Origin: Przewalskia tangutica
Taxonomy: Eukaryota; Streptophyta; Magnoliopsida; Solanales; Solanaceae
Direction: 5' to 3'
Assembly: GCA_029844215.1 (NCBI GenBank)
Contig: CM056726.1
Coordinates: 80,529,548-80,593,547, forward strand
Length of the DNA: 64,000 nt
A program made the translations under genes and the position numbers. Positions 24,070 to 34,873 of the stretch are shown one piece after another (within the stretch, counting starts at the first letter, position 1; each line of letters begins with the position of its first letter). The notes beneath the pieces are model-generated. The model was given only the letters and a program-made list of their open reading frames with translations. It was not told where the DNA came from and did not search any database.

Positions 24070-24874
24070 TGTGATTAAGCGGTAGAGACGGTATATCCTT
24101 AACCCTCTAGAGTTTTGGTATGCTTGTTATTATGATCTTGTTATTGTGAGCTATGCGGATAGCGTTGTGTTAGTGTAAGTTATAAAACATGGTTGTTGGA
24201 AGGATAAGTATGGGGGCATGGTAGTGTGAACCTTAGACTATTTCACGATTGAGACCTTAGAGGTAAGGTCGTCTCGAGTAAAAGATTTATTTCATGTTTG
24301 ATCTTTATCAGAGTCCGTAGTATGCGTGGGAATTATTTGTGTGATAAGTCCATGGGTAGTGTGAGATGGAAGTGGTAGCTTTCATGACTTGATTAGGTAA
24401 GATTGTTCCGTTTCGAGGAGCAAGTATTGGCGCGATTGTGGGTCGGGTTTATTGCCGCTCGCGGGTCGACCCGCAACCCAGTTTTGGGTGGTCGATTGGG
24501 TGGTCGCCAGGTGGTAGGGTCACGCGAGGTGCTAGGCCCCAGTTTAGTTCACCATCGTATGAGTTCGTGAATATGTTCGACCAGAAGCGGTTCGTGAAGG
24601 CTGGGAATGGCCTTAAAGAAGATTGAGGTTAGTAAGATGACCAAGTTTGGAGGTAGTGACTCCACAATTTTGAGAACTGAAGCAATGACTGAAGTATGGC
24701 ACGTCCTGAGTGACACTAGAACCTCGCGGCAAAGTGACAAAAGTGGTATCGCACGACGAGTAAGGAAGGAAGGAGCGTGTGTTATTTTTCGTGGCCTGCC
24801 GTGGCGTTGGCAACTTGTTAGAGGAACTTCATCGATATCCGTCTTGAGAAGGAACATTCGGGACGAATGTTTCT
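24070..24874 (+). other. Linker and 3' noncoding region of element A
   Basis: It starts with the AACCCTCTAGAG block also found in the minus-strand elements and includes a GGGTCGACCCGC palindrome near 24463. It ends in a segment shared with 45700-46130. A sequence nearly copying the LTR-end/PBS junction lies at 24735-24751. The hairpin AACATTCG/CGAATGTT is at 24853-24871. No conserved reading frame is present. Confidence 0.65.
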
Positions 24875-24887
24875 AAGGAGGGGAGAA
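24875..24887 (+). other. Polypurine tract (PPT)
   Basis: AAGGAGGGGAGAA directly before the TGTTATACC start of the 3' LTR. Confidence 0.88.
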
Positions 24888-25564
24888 TGTTATACCCCGT
24901 AGTTGCAGGGTATGTATGTGAGGGCGTACGTACGAGAGTACGGCAGAAATTTTGAAAAGAAAGAAAGATGTGAGTTTCGGCGGTAAAGTTTCGGTTTTTG
25001 TGAAGAAAAGGTTCGTTAATGAGAATTGGATTCCCGATTTGGTATATGGGCTTCTTAAATTATATTAGAATTTTGAGATTTTATTTTGGAAATGGTCACG
25101 TGGGGCCCGGGAGAAATTCTGGTTTTGTAGAAGCTTTATTTTGAGATTTCAGGTATTTTGGATATTTTCGGATGTGAAATATTACAGGCGAATCGGGGCG
25201 ACACGTGTCACCCCCGTATGGCACCCTTGGCGAAATATTTATTGTGCACACTTTGACAGAGTCGTTTTTCGACGAAACGTTTTACTAAGCTACGAAGGAA
25301 AATTCGGCTATGTCATTTAGTATTTTTGCGGATTTTTCCGAGAGGCGAAATGTTTTGGACCAACGAGAGGGCAACACTTGGCACCTCTCATTGATGGACT
25401 TGAGAGGCGGAATTAGGGCGAATGGATGGGCAAGTTGTGGTAGATATTTGTGTAGATATTTGTGAGGATTTGTGGGGTAGGGTTAGGGTGCACTTGGCTT
25501 GATCTTGGCCTTACACTTGCCTTGCACATGGCTTAATCTTGGCCATTGGTTGGCTTTTGGTTTC

Positions 25565-25572
25565 TATAAATA
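25565..25572 (+). promoter_or_regulatory. LTR TATA box (3' LTR of element A)
   Basis: TATAAATA followed by CCCC at the conserved position. From a 3' LTR it could fire outward. Confidence 0.6.
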
Positions 25573-27540
25573 CCCCTTAGTGATCAACATATTCATCCAC
25601 TCCTAACTGTGTCTAAGCCTTGAAAACTCTACCTCCCCTATTGAGAGTTCTCGTCCTAAGCCTAACACCCTCCCCCTTTGAGTGGCCTTGTGGCGAGAGC
25701 CTCCTCCCCTTTGAGGTGCTAGTAGGGTACCACAGCCTAGTTGTTTTCGTATAATACCCCTCCTTGTGGTATTGAAATACTTCTCAGTATTGTTATAATG
25801 CCCAAAATACCTTAGCCTTTACCTTATAGTTTTCCAAAAGTTACCTCTATCGTAGAGCAGGAAATACTACCTTTTGTCCTTTTAAGTCTCAAACCGAAAC
25901 CTAAGGAAATCTTCATAGTTGGTTGAAGTATGTAGGTAGAAGTTGGTTAGAACTTCTAAGGGTTGTTTGGAGCGGATTGGAGCGCACGGAGTAGGAGCTA
26001 AACCTTGCTCAAGATCGACTTTTATCTCGGATAATTTTGGGCTTGTCGAGGTAAATATTCTTGTCCCCTTATTGTAATTGGAGATTACATGTTGTAGGAT
26101 TATATAGTTGAAGTATACTATAAATAGAAATGAACATAGCTTGCGGCAATGTCTTTTGACTTAAGCTGAATTTAAAGAGGAACGAGCTGTAATTACATAG
26201 GGGTGTATTCATGAGACTTGTGTAGCATTCTTTGTGTTGTAGAATTGTACACGTCAGGTTAGGCGTGCAAACCCCCGGTTGGCTTGGTAGCGGCCTCGAT
26301 AGAGGAAGAGATTTCTGTTATTGCGGTGGGAGAGTCTTTGCCGAATTTTACGTAGAATATGGAACGTGCGGTTAGAAGTTAATAGGCGTTTGTGGCCTTA
26401 TAGGTGGAAATCGCGAGTAGCGTATTCTACTTAAAGAGTGGAGCAGCTAGCGATTCTGATCTTGTGGGCGTTTTGCTTATTGTATCGATAATCGTCGCGG
26501 TATGTGAACCTCTTCCTATCCTTCTAGCATGATGCTTTGTAAACTATGTAGTACGGTGACGTCATGTGTTAAATGGGTTGGTTGGTTTAAAACATAGGGT
26601 GTTATAATAGCTTTATGGGAAGTTAGTTATAACGACTACATGTAGGTAAAAGATTGGTTTATTGATTGTAGAAGTTAAGAGACTTGATCTTGAAAGATAA
26701 GAGACTTAACTTGTTTTACTTGTTATTAACATTTTGTTAAATGTGTTGTGAAACCTCATTCGCGAGTAATGAGTACTTGGTTTTAAAAGGATAATGTTTT
26801 ATTGATTTGGAAATGAGAATAAGTGTCGAACAAACCACGTGGCGCTAATAAAGGAAAGTGTATTGACAAATAACTAATTGTTATTAAAACCAGTAGAAAC
26901 CCATCTGCATAGAAGCTAAGATAAGACAAAATTGTATTACATTTCCTAGATCATGATCATTGTAATAAGATTGTTGTAAACAAGAATAAACGGCTCACGT
27001 CTGAAGACTTATGTTACTCAATTGTTTTAAAGAGATTAAAACTATGAGTTATGAAACCTTTTAAAATAAGAAAGCTGGAGCATTTGAAATTAGGCAAACT
27101 TGAGCGTTTGGAAAATAATGTTGTTACTTGATTTTACAAAGGGAGTATTTTAGTTTACCTAAAAATGTGAGTCACTCTATTTTTATACTACGGGTATCGG
27201 GTGACCTTTATGAAAGGAATGGATCTCTTAAAATGGAATTTAACGTACGTAGTACTTTAGGGTTAAAACCCAGACTTTGATACAAAATGGAAGTACCTTG
27301 AGTTGTGTAACTCGCCTATGCTTGTTGTGTAACTACTTTATGCTTGTTGTGATAGCCTTTGTTGTGCAAGTGTTGATATCAGGTGACTTCTTGGGAAGGA
27401 GTGGATCTTTTTATGAAAGTCTAGAAGTATGGTAATTTGCTCGAGCTTGTTTGTGATAGTCTGGTTGTGCGGTATATTGTTATTGAGGTCACAGGGACAT
27501 GTCTACACCGTCACGAGTCGGGGCATGTGGTCATGTGGCG

Positions 27541-27545
27541 GGCTT
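27541..27545. repeat. Target site duplication GGCTT (left)
   Basis: Matched by GGCTT at 37304-37308 just after the end of element B. Confidence 0.92.
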
Positions 27546-29957
27546 TGTTATACCGTATTTTGAGTATATGCGTGGGAATACGTCTAAAAGTTTAGCCTTA
27601 AGGTTTAGGCTTGGGCGATTTTTGGGCACAACTCACAAAGCGAATAGTTTTTCGACGAAAGCGTTTCCACGGCTTTCGTAGGGTAAATTCGGCTATGCCA
27701 TTTCTAATTTTTGCGGATTTTTCCAGAGGCGAAACATTTTGGACCAACGGGAGGCGACACTGCACCTCCATTTGTGGACTTGAATCGTCCATTGGACGAA
27801 ATTGGAGAACATTGGCACGTTTTTGTGCCTTGTGCACAAGTCGAGGAGTTGGTAGGATATTTGTGTGGAGTAAATCTTCACCTACACTTGCCTTGCACTT
27901 GTCTTAATCTTGGCCATTGGTTGGCCACTTCTTGACCTATAAATACCCCCTTAGAGATGTAGAGTTCTTCATCCACAAATCTTTCCAAGTCTTGAAAAAT
28001 CCTCTCCTCTCCCTTTGTAGCCTTTTCTTCCAAACACCTCCCCTCCCTTGTGAAGGCCTTGGCGAATACCCCATACAGCCTAAGTAGTTTGGCGAGGCCC
28101 ACTAGCCTAGCCAAAACCTACCCCCTCCCTTGGTAGAAAAGTTGCCTTCTTGTATTGTTATAATACCCAAAATACCTAGCCCAAATCCCTTAGTACTTGG
28201 TAGAAGTTGTGAAGAACTAAGGTTTCCTTGGAGCATACAACTTAGGAGCAAAACCTTGCTCGGTAGCGACTTTTCTAGGATATTATTGGGCTTACCGAGG
28301 TAACTAATCCTAACCCTCTTTTGAATTAGAGAATACTTCTTGTTGTAGTATAAGAATAAGTATAAATACTTAGAAGAATATTGCAGAATAGAATTGAAGT
28401 TATCACGGTAGAAGGGTTTAAAGAAGAATAATCAAGCGATCTTACATAGAATTTGTTTTCACGATGAACTTATATAGCTCACCGGTAGGGAAGTCTGCCC
28501 GACTTTCCGTAGAATTGTGAACCCTCTGCTTAGAATGACCTTGAGTAGTCTTTGATAGATGTGCGTGACTATTATGGTGACTCTGCGCGCGACATATTCA
28601 ACTTGGCGGTGGTTTTATTTGAGAAGGTATGTGATTCTTCCTAAAGCATGATATTTTACAATATATATATAGTGCGGTGACGTCGTGTGTTAAGCGAATA
28701 ATAACTACGGCAATGTCTTTGACTTAAGCTGAATAACACTTACGGCAATGCCTCAAGCTTAAGCACTGAATAATAAAGATCGAAAGCATTTCAAAAAGAA
28801 TCTTGAATCATTTTTAACAGAAGAGAACTAATTGGTTTTAAAGCGAAGCTTAAGAGTTATACTAGCTTTATGGGAAGTTAAGTATAACCACTTAAGATTG
28901 ATAAAAGAAGCATTTGCCTATGTGTTTATAACGGACTTATATTGAATTGTGAAAAGAATAATAAGATGGTTGATAAGTAGACATGATATGATGCTATGTG
29001 TGTTAGTGTCTTGTAACGTTTGTGTAAAGAGTATTCTTGTTGTGCTTATGTTGTTTAACGATAAGTGTTAGGTTAGTGTAACATCACTCACCTCTTGACA
29101 TATTCTGGGGTTAAGTCGCCTCCGTGCGGGGTAGACTCGGTGATGCAGGACCATGATTCGAGAATACCTCATGCGGGTCCAAGGGACCTATGCGAGCTAC
29201 GGGAGTTCGGTGTTAGTGTGCGGGGTTATACCTCATGCGGTCTATGTGGCCATGCGGACTACGAGTCGGGGCGATGCCGGAGTAGCTACCCTCGATGCGG
29301 GGTTATATACCCTATGCGGGCCTATGTGATTGGCCTATGCGGACTACGGAGTCGAGTTAGGCTTGCATGGTGATACTACGGGCAATTGGCCCGCGATCAT
29401 TCGCGGCCTAGAAAAGACACATTCTGATTTACCTATTCTTTGCTCTTGTTTGTGATGTGGCACTATATGCGGTTTCCTTGGTTGTTTCATACATACTTGC
29501 AAAAGCTTTTTAAAATGATATGTTTCATTTAAGTATTTCTGATTTCATATACTTAGTACTGTTATCGACCTCCTTGAAGTGCGTTCATGCCGCGGTAAGG
29601 GCGGCAGTGTTAGATCCACATTCTTAGGATCTCTACGTTGGTGTTGGGAGCTCCATCTTTTAGGAGGCTCTACTTTTGGGTATGATCTCCTGTTGTAGAT
29701 AGTTTTGTCTGATCGAGGTATGGCGGGGCCTGTCGCCATAGTTGTATATTTCCTTAAGTGCATGTAGTCATTTATGCGATGTCGGATGTAGCTAAACCAT
29801 GTTTATATATATATGCCTTGAAAGCGATGTTTTCTCACATAAAGCGTATCTTATTTTATAAAGCTGTTTCATGTCTTGCTTTATTTTTCCGATTACTCGA
29901 TGTATGACTACTTGGGTGCCGGTAAGGCACGATCACGGCCCCGAATGGGTCGTGACA
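27546..29957 (+). repeat. 5' LTR of element B
   Basis: 2412 bp, TGTTATACCG start (two C short) and GTCGTGACA end. TATA at 27938-27945, CTTAAG module duplicated near 28727-28790, hairpin near 28855-28890, array 29110-29400. It lacks the ~0.7-0.9 kb block present in the long LTRs. Confidence 0.92.
27938..27945 (+). promoter_or_regulatory. LTR TATA box of element B
   Basis: TATAAATA followed by CCCCC, ~390 bases into the 5' LTR. It would drive gag-pol RNA. Confidence 0.7.
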
Positions 29958-29961
29958 AAAG

Positions 29962-29973
29962 TGGTATCGGAGC
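29962..29973 (+). other. Primer-binding site, initiator tRNA-Met
   Basis: TGGTATCGGAGC, one mismatch to the consensus (G for A at position 8), four bases after the LTR. Confidence 0.85.
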
Positions 29974-30163
29974 GATTAATCTCGGAAAGTATCTACGAAC
30001 CGTATCTAGTAGAGTCTTGATTATCGGTGTGTTGTGCACCACACCAATAATCAGGAGGCTATAAGATATTTAGGATTGGTTTCTATTCTTCTCACTCTGA
30101 GATCGTGCTTTAGAGCTGTGTTTAAGTCGGACCCTTCTAACGTATTCCTTTTCTGTAACAGTT

Positions 30164-31440
30164 ATGCCTCCACGTAAGGCAACCCGGGCCCAGAAGGGCA
30201 AAGCGTGAGGCGCCATCGAACACCTAGAGTCACGAGGGCTCGAGCCCGATCTATCCGCAGACGGCGAAGTTCTATGACGCCGCCAGCCCAGCGAGACCAC
30301 AGTACCCACACCTCGCCCCACGGCTGGGCGGAGAGTTAGAAATACTGAGAGATAGCCAGCTTTTGGCTGAAGTTGTGGCGAATCGAGATAGGAATCTGGC
30401 GATTCAGTTCAGCTCAGCCTACGGTCGCGCCGTGGTACACGAGGCGAATAGTTTGAGGCTACGAGATTTCTTGAGTTGTAGCGCGAGTTTTCTGGTCGAG
30501 GCGGGAGGATGATCGCGAGGAGTTCATCCGTCGGCTTGAGAGGATCATGCGGGTGATCAAGGCCTCGAGCAGTCTGTGACGCCGGTTCGCATCGGCTGCG
30601 TGATACCGCCGTCGATTGGTTTGATTCGTGGGAGTTATCCCGGGGAGAGCACGCGTCCCCAGCTACTTGGGATGAGTTCTCGGAGGCTTTCCTCACTCAC
30701 TTCTTGCCTCTACAGATGAGGAGGCGCGGGTGATATATTTTACTCATCGAGGCAGAGAGGGCCTTTGTCGGGAGTACAATGTCGAGTTTGATTCATTGGC
30801 TCGATATGTCCCAAAGATTGGTAGCGATTATGGAGGATAGGGTGCACCGCTACGTCAGGCTAGATGACTATATGGCGAGTCGTATGCGGGTGTTTCTCTT
30901 CGGCCGTATGGACATTACCGCGTGCAGCTCATGCTCTTGGATGTGAGGCGTAGAGACCGCGGGTTGTGACGGCAGCGAGAAGACCGGGGCGGCAGGTCGT
31001 TTGGTTGCTATCGTGGTGGCGGCCTCGGCGGCCGATCTAGATTTGCACCACGGCCGGCTCGAGCACTCGCGCACCGTCCTCGGACAACCGAGATATTCGA
31101 GGCGCATCGAGGCCCGTGACTTGAACATCGAGCGGCGAGAGGTTACGGCGATCGGGACCACCCGCCGGTGTGGCGTCACGGTAGATCCCACCGGGAGTTG
31201 TGGTGCTACGGAGTTTGTTTCGATTGTGGCGGCCGAGGTCACTATGCGGAACTTGTCCGACAAGGCGATCTTGATGGTAAGTCACCTACTGAGTTCTTTC
31301 GCGGTCTTCTTCATCCCCGACGATTACTCGCCGGAGGGCAAGGTACTCGTGGGCGGCCAGGTCGCGCGCAGGTCGTGGCGCGGGTCCCGATTCTAGCGGT
31401 CCTCGAATCGCATTTATGCTTTGTCGGTAAGCGGGATCGT
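30164..31440 (+). pseudogene. gag: Gag region of element B
   Basis: ATG at 30164 opens MPPRKATRAQKGKA, then a stop. The capsid core is followed in pieces (TWDEFSEAFLTHFLP near 30666; EYNVEFDSLARYVP near 30774). The zinc knuckle at 31216-31257 reads CFDCGGRGHYAELV: C-X2-C-X4-H is intact but the last Cys is Val. Gag would assemble the particle and bind genomic RNA. It joins pol downstream in the usual chromovirus order. Numerous 1-2 base indels relative to expectation interrupt it; some may be sequence errors in this C/G-rich stretch. Confidence 0.75.
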
Positions 31441-31459
31441 GAGGCCTCGCGATGTCGTC

Positions 31460-34400
31460 ACGCGGTACCTTATCGGTTTAGGTTTGATGTTTATGCTTTG
31501 ATAGATCCAGGTTCTACTCTGTCCTATATATCTCCCCTTGTTGCTAGTAGGATAGGGATAGAGCCTGAGTCCATAGACCTTTTCGAGGTAGCTACGCCAG
31601 TGGGTGATTCGGTGGTAGCTCGGCGGGTATATAGAGCTTGTCTGTGACCATTCTGATCGTCGGACCACTAGTGACTTGATAGAGTTGGAGATGATTGACT
31701 TGACGTGATCATGGGGATGGATTGGCTAGCTTGCAACGCCAATGTTGGCTGAGAGAGAGAGTAATGCAGTTCCGGTTTCTGAGGCGGTTGTTGTGTGGGA
31801 GAGCACGGTATCGCCAAGCGGTAGGTTTATTTCCTACCTCAAGGCTAGGAAGATGGTGCGAAGGATATATCTACCATCTCGTTCGGGTGTTTGATCTGAA
31901 GGCTGCGGTACCAGATTTTCCGTCGATTCGGTGGTCGAGAGAGTTCCCAGGCGTGTTCCCAGGCGACCTCCGGGTATCCTCCCGAGAGGAGATTGAGTTT
32001 TGTATTGACATATTACGGACACTCGGCTATTTCCATTCCGCCATCTGAGAATGGCACCGCCGAGTTGAGAGAGTTGAAGGATCGGCTTAGGGATTTCTTT
32101 GGAGAAGGGCTTCATCGTGCCTAGTGTTTCTCACGCAGGCGCCGGTATTGTTCGTGAAGAAAAAGGGCGGGGCCAGCTGCGCATGTGTGTTGATTCTGAC
32201 GGTGAACAAGGTGACCATTAAACGAATACCCCTTCCGTGATTGATGATTTGTTCGACCGATTGCGAAGTGCGAGATGTTTCTCAAGATTGATCTGGTCGG
32301 GCTATCATCAAAGTGCGAGTCGAGAAGGTGGGCGTCCTAGATCGCATTCAGGACGTGCGGGCATTATGAGTTGGTCATGTCTTTTGGGTTGACCGATGCT
32401 CGGCGGTATTCATGGATTTGATGACCGAGTGTTCAAACCATTTTGGACACGTTTGTGATAGTGTTCATTGATGATATCTTGGTTTATTCTCGCTCGAGCG
32501 AGGAGCATGCAGAGCGACTGGCGGTCTTGTGATTCTCGGGACCAGCGATTATGCGCCAAGTTTTCCAAATGTGAGTTTTGGTTGACTTGATGGCGTTTCT
32601 TGGGCATATTAGCCGGTGATGGCATTCGAGTGGATACGGCCAAGATCGAGCGATCGAGGACTTGGCCTGAACCTACTACTCCGAAGAGGTTCGCGATTTT
32701 ACGGGCCTTGCAGGATATTATCGGCGGTTCGTGGAGAAGTTTGCTTCTATCTTCGCACCATTGACTAGGGTGACTCGGAAGGCGGCCAAGTTTGATGGTG
32801 ATGCTTGTGGCGGGGTTTCGATTCTTTGAAAGAAGGACCGACGACCGCCCGTTCTTACTCTTCCGGAGGTTGGATGGTTATGTCGTGTATTGTGATCGTC
32901 GGGCATCGGGTTGGGATGTGTGTTGATGCAGCATGGCGGGGTTATAGCATATGCATCCGACGGTGAAGAAACACGAGAGGAACTACCCCCATGATTTGGA
33001 GTTGGCGGTGTGATTCACGCTTTGAAGATCTGGAGGCACTATTTGTATGGGGTTCACGTGGATATTTTACGCACCACAAGAGCCTCAAGTATATCTTCAC
33101 CAGAGGAGCTGAACTTCACGGCGAGACGGTGGTTAGAGTTGCTTAAGGATTACGATGTTGATATCCTGTACCACGGGAAGGCCAATGTTGTGGCGTATGC
33201 TCTTAGTCGTAGGTCGATGGGAGCCTATCGGATGTGCGGCTAGAGAGGAGGACATGGTTCGTGATTTGCACCGATTAGCGAGCCTTGGTGTCCGTTTGAT
33301 TGATTCCGATAGCGATGGGGTTAGAGTTCGTGAGGTTGCGAGTCTTCCATCGTCGAGGAGGTGAAGAGGCAACGATTCGAGATCGGCTTTGATTCGATAT
33401 CGTGATACGACTCTTCGTGAGGCAAGGGTCCTTTTGAGGTAGCACGATGGGGTGCTAAGGTTTGAGGGCGACGTGTGTTCGGATGTTTGAGGACTTCGGC
33501 GAGTTCTTGGGGAAGCACACGTACGCGTTACTCTATCCATCCGGTCGACCAAGATGTACCACGACCTTAGATCCGTGTATTGGTGGGATGGCTTGAAGAG
33601 GGCGTTTGAGTTCGTAGCTCGGTGCGTGTTGTCGGCGGTGAAGGTAGAGCACGCAGGCACAGTGGTTTATTCTGACGATTGAGATCCCGACCGGAAGTGG
33701 GAGGTAATCAACATGGACTTCATCAGGATTACCTCGCTCGGAGGAGACATGATTCTATATGGGTTATCGTCGACAGGTGTGAAATCAGCCCACTTTCTTC
33801 CGTCGGGGCGACTTTTGGTGAGGATTATGCGGACTTTACATCAGAGATCGTCGGTGCATGGAGTCCCTACGATCATATCGCAGACGAGAGCCCGGTTCTG
33901 GCTAACTTTTGGAGGTCCTTCCAGAGGGTTTAGGGACGCGGTGAGCACGAGTCGCATTTCATCCACGCATGCAGGCGGCGAGCGAGCGCACTATCCGCAC
34001 TCTTGAGGATATCTGCGAGCCGTGTTATTGACCGATGGTAGTTGGGAGGATCATTTGCCTCTAGTTGAGTTCGCGTTTAATAATAGCTACCACTCCAGTA
34101 TTCAGATGGCGCCTTATGAGGCCTTGTATGGGAGGAAGTGCAGATCGCCTATAGGTTGGTTCGATGTGTGCGAAGTGCAGCTAGTGGGACGGTTGGTACA
34201 ATGAGCGATGGATAAGGTGAAGCTTATCAAGGCGGCTATTGACGGCTCGAGTCGGCCAGTCGTATCACGGATCATCGTCGTCGGCATCTTGAGTTCGAGG
34301 TTCATGATTGGGTTTTCCTAAAGGTGTCACCCATGAAGGGTGTGATGAGATTCGGGAAGAAGGAAACTCGGCCCTAGGTACATTGGGCGTTTCAGTTGTC

Positions 34401-34736
34401 GCGGGGTAGGCAAGGTTGCCTATGAGTTGGATCTGCCGTCCGATCTGGAGGCGGTGCATCCGGTTTTCACGTATCTATCTTTGAGGAGATGTATCGGGGA
34501 TCCATCTAGGTACCGATTGAAGATGTCAGTGACCAGGGGTTATCGTATGAGGAGATTCCCATGCGCGATAGTCGATCGTCGGAGTTAGGCGTCTGCGGAC
34601 GGGGCGTGGCTTCGTCAAAGTCTTGTGGCGGACCGAGCTCAGGGAGGAGATGACGTGGGAAGCTGAGGAGGACATGAGGCAGAAGTATCCTCACCTATTC
34701 CCCACACCTCCAGGTAATTCACTTTCCTACTTGTAA
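31460..34736 (+). pseudogene. pol: Pol region of element B: PR-RT-RNaseH-IN-chromodomain-like tail
   Basis: Order and landmarks: aspartic protease ALIDPGSTLSY at 31495-31527 (Asp at 31504); RT from about 31900, with VFIDDILVYS at 32461-32490 holding the two catalytic Asp; RNase H about 32830-33240 (YVVYCD; YDVDILYH); integrase zinc-finger part near 33550-33630 (MYHDLRSVYWWDG); core from 33710 (NMDFI) to about 34190 (MAPYEALYGRKCRSPI); GPY/F region about 34370-34430; chromodomain-like tail 34620-34720 ending PTPPGNSLSYL and a TAA at 34734-34736. Many frameshifts relative to the 48365-52282 copy make it non-functional as written. Confidence 0.85.
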
Positions 34737-34860
34737 ATTTTCATTATCGTTTATGCCTAAGTGTTGTTTTGTGGCGTGTGTGGCATTTGCAAACTGTTTA
34801 AGTTATGAAGAACCTTATCGTTATTTTTCTTGGGAAGGAACATTCGGGACGAATGTTTCT

Positions 34861-34873
34861 AAGGAGGGGAGAA
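34861..34873 (+). other. Polypurine tract (PPT) with hairpin
   Basis: AAGGAGGGGAGAA directly before the 3' LTR, with the AACATTCG/CGAATGTT hairpin just upstream at 34839-34857. Confidence 0.88.

Larger units (their letters stand above)
24888..27545 (+). repeat. 3' LTR of element A, left segment
   Basis: TGTTATACCCCG start, TATA at 25565-25572, same block order as the 5' LTR. It is broken by element B after GGCTT (27541-27545) and resumes at 37304. The C run that has 12 bases in the 5' LTR has only 5 here (near 26272). Confidence 0.92.

Noticed and set aside
23628..24078. Candidate host gene in plus-strand frames of 77 and 118 codons
   Set aside because: They lie inside the gag region of element A, between readable capsid and zinc-knuckle pieces, and are shadows of a frameshifted gag.
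30868..31263. Minus-strand 131-codon frame
   Set aside because: Antisense to gag of element B, in a GC-rich stretch where open frames are frequent. The plus strand carries the recognisable zinc knuckle.
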